DNA from: Dirofilaria immitis
Lineage: Eukaryota > Nematoda > Chromadorea > Rhabditida > Onchocercidae
Length of the DNA: 64,000 nucleotides
Assembly (NCBI GenBank): GCA_024305405.1
Contig: JAKNDB010000068.1
Location: 4,530,001-4,594,000, forward strand
Direction: 5' to 3'
Position 1 is the first letter of the stretch; every line of letters starts with the position of its first letter. The translations under genes and the position numbers were made by a program. Below are positions 13,754 through 25,484 of the stretch, in pieces. The notes under the pieces are model-generated. The model did not search any database. It was not told the DNA's origin and saw only the letters and a list, made by a program, of their open reading frames with translations.

Positions 13754-15169
13754 CAGTAAATACCAGTAATTCCGACCAGACTACAATCAAGCAAGCAACC
13801 AAATTTAATTTTTATGATTGATAGCAGCTTTTATACAATTTTGATTTTGCAAAAATTTGCGTAATTTTAAATGTGTTTGCATTTAAAATTATTTGAAATT
13901 TGAGAACTAAAATTAATGCAATGTTTTGATAGAACATAAATGGATTATTTTAATTTATCTTTTGCAATTTAACAAAATATGATAAGAAATAAAGTAAGAA
14001 AAGTTGTTTCAATTTTATATAATTAAGAAAATTTACGAAAAGTTGCCATTGATAACTCAAATTATTTTTTTATTGTTTGATTGATGCTCAAATTTAATAC
14101 ATAGTTAATGTTTTGATTTCAAGTTTGATTCGCAAATATCAATGATATTGAAGAAAATATTCAAACTTATAAATAATTATGCATCATATTTCTTCGTGAT
14201 ATTTATCATTAAATAAATATTTCGAATTTTTCATTAATATAATTTCCTATAAATATTGATGAAATTAAACTTTATGTTGATTTATATAAAAAAAAAAAAC
14301 AATGATAAATGGCAAAACTTTAGAGAACGAGCATTTTTAATTCTCATAAATAATTCGTACCATAATTTCGATTAATTTAGGTCAGATATAATGTGATAGT
14401 TGGAACGAAGCATAAAACTATTGTAACAAATTAAAGATCAAGTACTAAGTTTTAACATTTAAAAATTTAACATTTTAGAAATATAATAAAAAATTTGTTC
14501 GAAATATTGAAAATTGATGAATTTAGTAAATAGTTTTTCGGTTAAAAAAATTTGTTTTAATAAGAAATGTCATCTTATTTCTAACTTATTTATATTCTCG
14601 AACTAACTATCATACATTTTTTCATTCTTAAATTATTTATCACAAACCTAATTTTTTCTTTTTTCATATAGATTCAATGATAAAAAAGGCATTGAATTTA
14701 ATTATGTTGTATAATTATAATATTAGCATTCATTCGTTAGAATTATCATAAAAAACTTTTATATAAGACTGCTTCAGTGTAAAATTTAAACCTAGTTTGA
14801 AATCTTCATTACCAGTGATTCATTTTTAATAATTTTGATGATAAATCATTTCAACCCGTATAAATTAGAATTTTTTAATCTCTTTATAGTTTCCCATTTT
14901 TTCTTATCAATTTATTTATTGATACTTTATTTGATATTTCATTTGGAATACATGGGTTTATTTTAATTCAATAATTTATCAATTATTGATTCGTTTTCAA
15001 TTGAATCGTTCACATATTATGCACGAATAATATAATAATTATTTGTGACGACGAAGAAAAATTCGATCACAATTGAATTTATTTGAATGATAAAGCAATC
15101 AATGATTGGGACATTGTGGGATTGATTCTAATAATTACAGTTGAGAAAATGGATGGTGAATTAGAGGTT
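13754..15169. other. Spacer between tandem MSP copies 1 and 2
   Basis: AT-rich DNA of about 1.4 kb that holds the promoter of copy 1 and the 3' flank of copy 2. No further MSP-like exon or other gene is visible in it. Confidence 0.6.
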
Positions 15170-15711
15170 TTAAAGGTTATATTCGATCGGAAGATTTTTA
15201 CGACGGACCATACCATCACCCTGGAACCATTCACGACGGAACTGTTTGGCCGCACCGTCTGGAGTATTGGTCCATTCAATGGTGATACGATCGTTGTTGA
15301 TATCTTCCTTCGATGCATCGAATGTGTCGCATGAAACCGCCATGAGAACACCTTCCTTCGGATCCAGAACACCGCATGGCGGATCAACACCTAAACGACG
15401 CATGTTGGTAGTCTTGATAGCCCAACCAATACGACGACCACCAGCATTAGTAATCTGAAAAATTTATTACAGTGGAGATAGTTTACCCCATTCCTCCTCG
15501 CATCTAATATGATTTTGGTTTTTATTGTACTAAATCTTCGATAAGTTATCGCATCATTGTCCTATCAAAATAATCCTGCCACCATCATCTGATAATCTAC
15601 TGCTGAGAATACCTTGATGTGATAGGTATGTTTGTCATCATATGGAGCATTAAAAACGATTTTCGTCCCCGGTTGAGTATGGATATCACCCGGTGGAATC
15701 GATTGCGCCAT
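15170..15711 (-). CDS. msp: Major sperm protein, copy 2
   Basis: Same gene structure as copy 1. Exon 1 is 15711-15613 (starts [10 protein letters not shown]) and exon 2 is 15454-15170, ending in TAA, for 127 residues. It differs from copy 1 at a few positions: Ile for Val at residue 5, Thr for Ser in TQPGTK, Gly for Asn in PKEGVLMAV, and Lys for Arg in DASKED. Its 158-base intron begins with the same sequence as copy 1's intron (GTATTCTCAGCAGTAGATT) and has the same 3' end, so the two copies arose by recent tandem duplication. Copy 2 lies head-to-head with copy 3, with 557 bases between start codons. Confidence 0.98.
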
Positions 15712-16268
15712 TACAAAGACTGAAGCAGTACTTTACCCAATACCAACAGAAAAATTAGCAACTAGTAGAATTTAACATTATTTATATTCTTAATATTATT
15801 ATTTTTGCATAAATAAATTATTTTGTATATTGGATATATTTATGAATGCAAAATTTCAAATTCATTTCCATAACTGAAGTAAGAATCGTTCATTTTATAT
15901 CATTTTGTCTTATTTATTTAAGCAAAGTTAATTGTTTAAATTTTGAAATAAAAGTAAATTTAAATTTTGATATGCAAAATTTAAATAGGAATTCCTTATT
16001 ATGCAAGCTTATGCATAAATTTGTTACTATAATAAATGTAAATATTACAATAACTGAAAAGAGAATAAAGAATTAACTAAAATTTACATAAATAAAATTT
16101 ATTTTTAAAAATTAAAATTTATATCTCTTTAACATATCGATATTTTAGATAAATTATATCAAATTATATATTATGCTAATTTTTCAAAATATATATAAAT
16201 GGAAAAATATTGCTATTCATACATTGTTCACTGGGAAATAACTTGTAATAAAACGAAGTTAGAGAAAT
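15712..16268. promoter_or_regulatory. Shared intergenic region of divergent MSP copies 2 and 3
   Basis: These 557 bases separate the two start codons and must contain both promoters. An AGATAA (GATA-factor type) site lies at 16147-16152, about 117 bases before copy 3; GATA sites are known in nematode msp promoters. In DNA this AT-rich the motif could be chance. Confidence 0.35.
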
Positions 16269-16784
16269 ATGGCGCAATCTATTCCACCTGGTGATATCAA
16301 CACTCAGCCCAGCACTAAAATAGTTTTCAATGCTCCATATGACGATAAGCATACCTATCATATTAAGGTATCCCTACATTTATGGAAATATTTCTCGTGT
16401 TTTTATTTCTAATCAGCCGTAATCATTATATTACTTCAATATATATATCCGTCCAAACTTGCATACTCAATATATCGGCGATATATTTACATTTTTCAGA
16501 TTACCAATGCTGGTGGTCGTCGTATTGGTTGGGCTATCAAGACTACCAACATGCGTCGTTTAGGTGTTGATCCGCCATGCGGTGTTCTGGATCCGAAGGA
16601 AAATGTTCTCATGGCGGTTTCATGTGACACATTCGATGCATCAAAGGAAGACATCAACAACGATCGCATCACCATTGAATGGACCAATACTCCAGACGGT
16701 GCAGCCAAACAATTCCGTCGCGAATGGTTCCAGGGTGATGGCATGGTTCGTCGTAAGAACCTTCCAATCGAATATAATCTGTGA
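16269..16784 (+). CDS. msp: Major sperm protein, copy 3 (opposite strand)
   Basis: Exon 1 is 16269-16367 and exon 2 is 16500-16784, encoding 127 residues ending in TGA. The intron sits at the same codon (after HTYHIK) as in copies 1 and 2 but its 132-base sequence is unrelated. Copy 3 is therefore an older paralogue whose exons stayed conserved by selection or gene conversion. Residue 15 is Ser (TQPSTK) where the other two copies have Gly (TQPGTK or TQPGSK). It is otherwise intact with all family blocks. There is no TTTCAG acceptor near its start codon, consistent with msp transcripts that are not trans-spliced. Confidence 0.98.
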
Positions 16785-17790
16785 TTATGTCACCAACTAA
16801 TATATAATAAATACTATTATCGCCATCACAATAACTCTTCTTCGTGCGATCAAACTAAAATAGGCTTTGACAATTATTTATATCATTTTCATATATTTAT
16901 GTATTGTGAAATGAATGATAATAAATGATTGTAGCGATGATTATTGAATAAAAAATTTTAACGAAGTTGTAGTCAGTCAGCCACATCCAAATATTATCCA
17001 ACGATATTCCTATAGTTTCGACAATATATGATAATATACGATTGATTTGTCTGCGAATAATAATTGCTGATATTAATGTTAATGTAATTTTAACCACATA
17101 ACTCTATCTATAACTACTAATAATAATTAATTGCTTACTAATTACTAATCTTAAATAATGATTGCAATTGTCCATAAATGATAGTTATTCAAATAAAAAA
17201 GTAAACATGATATCGATGATTGTAACATAAACTTTTTTGATGCATAAAAAGTTATATTTAGAGATTCTATTAAATTTTCAATGAACAAATATCTAGAATA
17301 TTGAAACTTGAGAAGCATATTTTAGAGATTTTTTTCTTAGAATTTATCTCGAAACGAGGACAGAACAGGAAAATTGTGTATTATCGAAAATATATATTCA
17401 ACTAGTCTATTTTTCTCATAATTATTATTAATAATCAAGAAGAATTTTCTGGTTCTTTTTTTTAAAAAAATATATCACAAACAAGCATTGATGACCTAAA
17501 TTTTAGAGAATAAAAGCCGATCGTATATTCAAGAAATAAGCATTCTTATTAATTTTCTCCGATTGATAAATTCTTCGCCATTCAGAATGAATCCAGAATT
17601 TTTCGCTATCGTTAGCTTTTCATCGATGTTGTTTATGGTACATCGAGAAAAAGGAACGAAAAATTGTTTTTTATTAATAAATTTTGTATTATATCTTATT
17701 AAATCATAAGTGATACCTAAAGAGATTTTCATTTAATAATTATTTATAAAAACGTTGTTTCACTTGATCATCTCTTGTCACAAATATTAG
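16785..17790. other. Intergenic, no gene seen
   Basis: AT-rich 3' flank of MSP copy 3 and 5' flank of the His-rich gene. The minus-strand open frames 16897-17097 and 17529-17732 have chance-like composition. Confidence 0.55.
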
Positions 17791-17808
17791 TTTTCAGGAA
17801 TAGAAGCT

Positions 17809-18093
17809 ATGAGCTTATTGAATATAATTTCTGTTTCATTCCTGATAATATTTTTGGTGAAAATATCGGATACGGAAGCTTCCGGATGGTGGAATTGGCA
17901 TGGACCATGGGAATGGGACCACGACATCGATCATCATCATAAGCACCATCACGACATCGGTCATCATCATGGTATCCATCATCTTCATCATCATAAACCA
18001 CATCATGGCATCGGTCATCATCATCATCATCATCATCATGAATACAAATCTGATCATGGACACAACTGGAATCATTGGAATAATTGGAAATGA
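17809..18093 (+). CDS. Secreted histidine/tryptophan-rich small protein
   Basis: Single-exon frame of 94 residues starting with ATG, 12 bases after a TTTTCAG acceptor that ends at 17797 (likely SL trans-splice site). Residues 1-24 form a clear signal peptide (MSLLNIISVSFLIIFLVKIS followed by DTEA). The mature part of about 70 residues contains 29 His and 8 Trp. His occurs in short clusters spaced by DIG, GI and KP, with a run of eight near residue 75, and Trp-rich caps lie at both ends (SGWWNWHGPWEW and WNHWNNWK). There is no Cys. I do not recognise a family. Clustered His in a secreted peptide suggests metal or haem binding, but this is inference. The CAT/CAC repeats mean that antisense open frames here are artefacts. 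Confidence 0.75.
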   Translation: MSLLNIISVSFLIIFLVKISDTEASGWWNWHGPWEWDHDIDHHHKHHHDIGHHHGIHHLHHHKPHHGIGHHHHHHHHEYKSDHGHNWNHWNNWK

Positions 18094-19657
18094 AGAAGGA
18101 GTTGAAGAATTGCGACATTCTTAATTTTTTTCCGTCCATTTCTATTCTTATTTCAACTGAATCTACTTGAAATTATATAGAATGATTTATTGCATTAATT
18201 CTTCCTCGTCGAATAAAGGTTTGATTCTACTTCGATATTTTACGGGGTAGAGATCCGATGGTTGATTGACTTTAACGATACATCAAAATTTCACTCAGTT
18301 ATTCATCAATTCCTGGTAGCGCCCAAAGTTGAAAAATTAGTTCAAGTATTAACAGGATCGTTATCCGAATTGTGATGAAGTTTCGCCAAGCAATTTATAT
18401 CTTTAAATAAACTGTATGAAACTATCATTGAGTGTAAGGGCATATTCTAGTAAGCATCATTTTCTGAATTACAAAAAGAAAAAACGAAGTTTCAGGAATA
18501 CTTTATCAAAATTCCACAAATTATGAGATATTATTCTAAAATCGTATTCTTACACCGCAATAATACTTAAAGATAAATAAGATAAAAGTAAAGGTAAAAA
18601 AACAAATCATATATAAATCGTAGAAAATGATATTCATTTTAAGACTACTGATTAGAAGAAAAAGAATAAAAAAATATGGAAAACAACACCTGAAAAAGGC
18701 AAATCACAAGAAAGATCACCACTTAAAATTCATAAACAAAAAAAAAAGCAATTGTTAGTACTTAACACGAGTCAATTATTCATACTTCATTATTAATATA
18801 ATGAATTGATATGATTGTTATTAATTTTACAGCAATTGATATAAATTCATTTAGTCCTATTCTGAAAAAAAAATTTCATTAAAAATATAATACAAAGACG
18901 AGAAAATTAATAATAAAAACAAACAAAAGCTGAGATCATCTTAATAGTAAAAATAGGATTGGTCATAAATAATACAAGCATTAAATAAATTAAGCTAAAT
19001 AATATTTGAGAACTACAGTTTATATCAATATATTCACAACGTTTAAAAGAAAAAGACAGAAGAAATAAAGTTTTCAGGTTTAGTAAATTAGCCTTATCTT
19101 ACTTTCGGTGTATGATAATATATAATAATCCGCATATAAAATATAAGGGAAAAAATTTTCGGAATTTTAATCAAAATTAACGGGACAGTTTCTGTAGAAA
19201 AAGATACTGGCTACAATCAGAACGAAGAAAATTGAAGAAAATTAATCCATTAGTTATTTACCCACAAGCTTATAATTTCATTAAAATCCCAAAGATTTAT
19301 ATTTGAGGAACATTTCTCACTTGCATTTAAAATTTGCATGGAAAGTTTAACATCCAAAAACAAACATGTCAATGGAGAGTGTAATGAAATCAGAACAAAA
19401 TATAGCTTTTCTTACACCTATCTTTTTCCCAGTGATTTACATAAATCATTATGATAAACTACTAACTAAAAATAAGTTAGAAAAGAAATAAACAACGTAG
19501 AAAATGAAATTGAAGCATGTAAACATGAAAGATATATGCGGAAATGTTTCGTGATTATGGTACAATGATTCGTATTCGGCAAACTGAATATGCAAAAAGC
19601 ATATTATAATTGTATCGGATATCTCCACACGACTGACAATACTCATAATCGAATAAT
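18094..19657. other. Intergenic, no gene seen
   Basis: About 1.5 kb between the His-rich gene and the 3' end of the cytochrome b561 gene. No coding exon is recognised on either strand. Confidence 0.55.
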
Positions 19658-20071
19658 TTAATCGATATTATTCAAACGATGTAATGTTTCCTCTTCCGGT
19701 AATGGTTGTCGACGCCATCGTGGATTAAGAACGATTATTACAATGCACATAACAAAAATAAGAATGGAAATTCCAAGCAAGGTACTAAAGAGCTGTTGAT
19801 TGCATAATACATGATCAATAGTCCAACATCTGTAAAAAAATATTTAGAATCTATTGCACTATTTTTAATAAATGATCATTTATCACGTCCACTTTTAGTT
19901 TGGTTAATGATATTTATTACCGTGAAAGCTATTCAAATTTGGTGATTAATGCTAAATGATCGAACAAAATTATTTTTACGCTATTATTTTGTTAGTAATA
20001 CCAATTATTTACATTTACTAATACAAATTTTTTATTACAATTATGAATTTTCATTATTTATTGTTATTAAT

Positions 20072-20102
<31 letters not shown>

Positions 20103-20118
20103 TTATTATTATTTTATT

Positions 20119-20149
<31 letters not shown>

Positions 20150-20227
20150 TTTTTATTATTATTTTTATTATTATTTTTACTATTATTTTTATTATTATTA
20201 TTATTATTATTTTTACTATTATTTTTA

Positions 20228-20319
<92 letters not shown>

Positions 20320-22208
20320 ATTCCTTTATTATTATTATTATCAGTTTACATTACAAATTATTTACTATACTGCGAATTTTTATTGCTAATTTATTGCTTT
20401 TGTTTGCTTTAGAATAAACATTATACTTTCATATGAAAATTTTGAAATGAAATAATGTAATGAATACGGTAAATGTAAATATTATAGAATTTGTAAAAGG
20501 TATGAAATAAAAAAATTTGAAAAATAGGAATGCATTTATTAATAATTTACTTACTTATGATGCCATGCTGCTTGCTCAGAGATACCCATTACTGCTGAAA
20601 TTGCAATAAAACATAGGATAACAAGACCAAATGCTTGATGATATGGAAGCACTAATTGACGTAACGATATACTCCAACCAGGAAAGAAGAATGTCACGAA
20701 ACCGAGTAAATACTAAAATAAGAGAAAGAGATGTAGTAAATTGTATTTGTAATCATATGCTTTATTTATAGACCGTAGATGACACTTTTCTATGTACCAT
20801 TGGATTTATGAATATGCGTAATTTTGAATGCAAAGAGTACATATATTATTGAAGCAAGCAGTAACATATATTACTAATTATGCACATGCAACGTTTCGAA
20901 AACCATTGATCTACTCAATACCTCCATATTTTTGTAAGTTTTTGGATTATTCTATGTTTTTAATTTAATTCTGAAATAAAATTAATTCAAGAAAAAAATG
21001 AAACATTTTCTGGAAAAAATAAATTCAAATGTAGTCAACTTAATTCAGTTAAATTTTTAAGATTAACTTCAAAATAACCTTGCAAAATTTTCACCTAAGA
21101 ACAAGAGTATTCAAGATCATTTATAAAATCTGCAATCTTGAGTTTTGTCATTAGAAAGTTACATTTTTCATATGTTATAGAATTCTATTTTGCCCTGAAA
21201 ATTCTTCCACAAATTTCTAATATATAATAAAAATTATACCTGCGAGAAAAAAGCGATAACAGAAGTCAATCCAATCCATGAATGCAAGGAATACATATTT
21301 GGTAATGGATCCGGTTGACCTTTATCGTTTTTGTTATTATTATGCGAATCAAATACTGCTTTTAATGCGACCGCAACAAAAATGAGTACCATCGTATGTA
21401 ATGTTAAATGAAGCAATTTACAGAAACTTTTTCGCTCATATCGGAAAACTCGATAGACTAATATTCCTAGAAATAAGGTAAAATTAGGTAAATAAATGAT
21501 ACAATGAGATATAAACTCTGAAATGTTTATATTATAAATATTGATATACATATTATAAATAAATATTGAATAGTAAAAGCAAATAACAATTTATCTTAAC
21601 CGTTAAAATTTTTAAAAGAAATATAATTTAGATATTAACACTGTTTTAGAATATTGATATTCAATTATGACCAATGAATAAGTAAAACGATATATTAAAA
21701 ATGACAATGTCTTCTTAATTTTATAACCATAAATAAAAAATTAATCAAGATACTAATCGTTTAATGCAATTTGTATAAATTATCGAAAAATTAAAAATTA
21801 CCATCGCCAGCCAAGAAGATTAAGCCCATTACCATAAATGTTGGATGATAATGAAACTGAAGACCGGTTGAAAACCCACCGTTAAACCCACCCATCCATA
21901 TTGCAACAAGAAAAATCGAAGAAATTCCTGAAATTAATTTTAATTTTGTGCAAGAAAAATTTAGCCTGAAAAATCATAAAACAATTTGAAAAGCAAAAAA
22001 ATGGAAAAATTTTAGGAAAAAGTTTATCTTCTGATGTTTATTTTAAATTTTGATAAAAAAATCAATAATAAATAATAAATATTTTCTAATTAACAGTAGG
22101 GATAAGTTAAGTGCTAACCAAAATTTGCGAAGCACCAAAGATAACGTTGAATAAACGCATACTCTGATGATCATTTAAAATTCTGGATGATTCTTGAAAC
22201 AATGACAT
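19658..22208 (-). CDS. Cytochrome b561 (transmembrane di-haem electron carrier)
   Basis: This family carries electrons from ascorbate across membranes using two b haems held by conserved His in the core helices; many members act as ferric reductases. Exons on the minus strand: 22208-22136 (or to about 22118), 21927-21802, 21466-21240, 20712-20555, 19829-19658. The product is about 251 residues with six hydrophobic segments. Family blocks are [49 protein letters not shown], LYxLHSW-type [16 protein letters not shown] and LPYHQAFGL. The end of exon 1 is ambiguous. The family-like continuation FGASQIL ends at TTG|GTTAGC, one base out of phase. A weaker upstream donor at 22135 keeps phase and gives NVIFG-ISSIFL. 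A missing G in GGG would reconcile the first option. All other junctions are in phase. A TTTCAG lies about 35 bases before the ATG. Confidence 0.92.
20040..20335 (+). repeat. (TTA)n microsatellite, about 280 bp, in the last intron of cytochrome b561
   Basis: Nearly continuous TTA/ATT trinucleotides, interrupted by TTTTTA variants in the first half and pure in the second half. It lies within the intron 19830-20554. The Leu/Ile/Tyr homopolymeric open frames across it are artefacts. Confidence 0.95.
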
Positions 22209-25200
22209 GATGTGTATTCAAATTATTTTGAAATTAAATGTCCTGAAATTTGAAATCTTTTAAAGGAAAAATTTTGTATAAAAAAAAAACAAATACATAG
22301 AATTTATCAAAGTACCTCGAAAATATAAGAATTTAAATAGTCAATATCGAACTAATTGATCTTTCCTTATTTCCTGTTCATTTTAGAACTAGGACATCAG
22401 TTGATACACAAAGGATATCATTTTTAAATATTGATCTGATAAAGTATGTATCATTCCTGATTATCCATCTATTTCGACAGTGTCATTTTCTAAACATCGA
22501 TATATCATAAAATATCATCGTTCATCATATAAACTAGTTTCAAAATAATAAACACAAATGTCTTCACAATTCATGAATCTATTCTTATTGGAAATAAAAA
22601 CTTTATTCCAAACTTATCAAATTCTTTCTCAAACATTGATCTGGTAAAGTAAATAACATTTCTAATTTTCAATCTATTTCAAGAGTATCATTTTCCAAAC
22701 AGCAATATTATCATGAGTAGAAATGCGCTCACAATTCTGAAAAATGATTTATGGCAAAAGAAAGACGGAAAAAATAATTGAAATGGAAATGAAGGAAAAA
22801 GAAGATAATTAATGAATTTTTGATGATATAACAAAAATTGAAATACTCGATCAATAATATAAAACTGAAATACTCAGTGAATGAATAATATAATTATTTT
22901 ATTAGCTGAAATAAAAATAAAATAAAATGAAATAAAAATGTTACAAATAAAAGCATTTCCATCGGTTATTTTTATAATAAATTATGAAAGTAAAATTTAA
23001 TAAAGATTATAAAATTAATAAGTTAAAAAGGAATTTATAAACTTGAAAAATTGAAAAATGAATAAATCAAAAAAGAAAACAAGGAAAGAAGAAAAAGCGA
23101 AAAGAGAAAGAGCAACCCATGTCACCTTTGTATATCAAAGGAAGGAGAGAGAGAGGAGAAAAAGAGAGAGGGAAATGAATATCATCCTTGTGTCATATAA
23201 AAAGTGCAAATGACATTATTGTAATATTGATGAAGTGATGATATAAAGTGATTTTACGAGAGGAGATAGGGAGAAAAAGATGAATTAGTGGCACTATCAA
23301 GGTTCAATATAAAGCCTAGCGATACTTATATTTTCAGCCAAACGACGAGTAGAAAAAGAAGGCACGGCTCTTGGCCTAAACTTAGGCACGATCAATTCAT
23401 ACTAATTCATATTATTTTCTTGCTATCAATAGCAACAGCTGCGACAAGCATACATTCATCCCAGTTTTATAATTAAAAAAATTGCTACATTGAAAAAAAT
23501 AAACGATAAATTAATCTGCTAACAAGAATATCTCAAATATTCTGAGAGATAAAATATAAGCTTATTTAAAGATTAAATAATGCAATAATAATGAGATCCA
23601 TTTCGAATTCACTTTTATCCATTCTGTATTTGCATCGATTATATACAATATTTGACCATGTATGTACCCATATATATCCATGCATACTTGCCCGATTTCT
23701 TCCCCACATATCTCTCCTATATTTGGTCGAAGATTTGCAATTCGAGGTTTACTGATTTACTTATCAGGTTCAACTTTTCCCTTCTTCTTGCACCAACCTC
23801 ATCTTTTGCCTCTTTTTCCCTATCCGTAAACAAGACCATAAAGATCGCCTACTTGTTCAAACATATATCAGCCCAACACACCCTAACTTATTCAACTTTT
23901 CCCCCGTATTATTTGCAATCTTAAAATTATTATGATACTTTATTAATCAAATTCTCCAAAAAAAAGGAAAATAAATAAAAAATGAGACGTTATCTTTCTA
24001 AAATTAGCAAAATGACGTTGCCATAGAAATAAAATATCACCGTAGTTAAAACAAAAACATTTAGAAAAGAGAGAATTTGTTAATATTACGAAAGATTGGA
24101 ATTTTATATAAATATCGATTAAAAGCAAAAGAAGATGAAATACATGTTAATTTTACAACTTCCCTTCCAAATTATTTATTTTTCATCTAAAAAAGCGAAA
24201 ACATTACATACGACAAATTGATTTCGTCATTTTGTTTATATATTATTCATATGTACAAAAAAATATTTTATATGAGAATAATCTAGCAAATTCAAGTTTT
24301 TTAATCTGAATTAGAAAGTAGTTGCAGTAATTGTGAAACAAAAGACAATATTAATATCAAATCTTCCTCAATGCTTAGTAAATTTAATTATCGAATCTTC
24401 TTCAATGCTTAGTAAATTTCCAAAATTTTACGAAATTAATTTCTACAACCGTCATGAAGTAAAATAATATATTTATGTCACCGCTTTGACATACAACATT
24501 TCTTCATATCATCTTTTATTTTATATTAACATTTCAGGTTCAACTTCGCCGAAATAGAAAGTTGTACAGTACGGGAAAAATTTCCACTTCAACTATTAAA
24601 TGTTTTTTTCCTTCCTACGGATGAAAATTCCTAAAAAATAAATTAATCATTTTCTTGCAGTGATGAGCTCATTTCGACAATATACTTTCAACTGAATGAT
24701 TTCCAAATGATAGTTATTGACAACTATGACACGCTTTACTGATACAGTTGAGTTAAGGAATCCATTTCGCTAGTGATACATTGACAATCTAAGAAATGAA
24801 AGTGACATTACACAATTAACGAATTTCACTCCAAATTCTGACTAATGGTATAAACAAAGAACCAATACATCATAGTTAAATGCAGAACTAAAACTTAAGA
24901 TATAAATTGTGGAACTATGTATTTCAAAATTGAAATAATATACACAAATTAGCAGGGTTATCACAGTTAAATTATCACGAGAGAGAAAAAGAAGAAATTA
25001 TTAAGAAGCAATCATCATCCTATATTACTTTACAAATTTTAAATGCCTAGCAATATTAAATATGCAGCAATATTAATAGATGTATAGAAATAATTGCTAG
25101 ATATCGTGATAGAGAATAATGCTATAAACTCGAATATATAAGTGAATATTGTTGAAAAATAAATGAAAATTGAAATTTTTAGAATATCTCAAATTCCGAA

Positions 25201-25484
25201 ATTATTTCAAATTTGTCGCCAGAACTATGTTATGTGAAAATAAGTATATGAAGAACAATCACTAAAATATAATATCCTATGCAATATTTCACAGTAGTTA
25301 CATCAACACAAAGAAAAATTAGCAAGTCTATAGATGAAAACACTTAAGATACGTAGAAATTCTATCGTGGTAGAGTCTTTGAATAAAAATTTTTAAAATC
25401 CATGGATTGGGAAAAAGTGGTCGTGTCATGCTATTGTATGATATGATAATAGAAAACAAATGATTGTAGCTAACAGTGATTTCG
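22209..25484. other. Intergenic, no convincing gene; some repeats
   Basis: 3.3 kb of AT-rich DNA. It contains a diverged direct repeat of about 80 bases (22431-22509 and 22635-22715, both around TTGATCTG-TAAAGTA and TATTTC-ACGAG-like sequence) and a GA-rich strip at 23130-23175. A 36-base duplication lies at about 24359-24420 (CTTC-TCAATGCTTAGTAAATTT twice). The plus-strand frames at 23288-23476 and 23652-23924 lack splice-site or domain support. Confidence 0.5.

Noticed and set aside
17807..18139. Asp-, Met- or Ile-rich open frames in the His-rich locus
   Set aside because: Alternative frames of the CAT/CAC repeat. Only the frame with the signal peptide and a nearby trans-splice acceptor is supported.
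19949..20417. Plus-strand open frames rich in Leu, Phe, Tyr and Ile
   Set aside because: They are translations of the (TTA)n microsatellite inside the cytochrome b561 intron.
23652..23924. 90-codon plus frame starting MTMYVPIYIHAYLPDF
   Set aside because: Open because the DNA is C/T-rich here. There is no signal peptide with a sensible continuation, no splice support and no family match.
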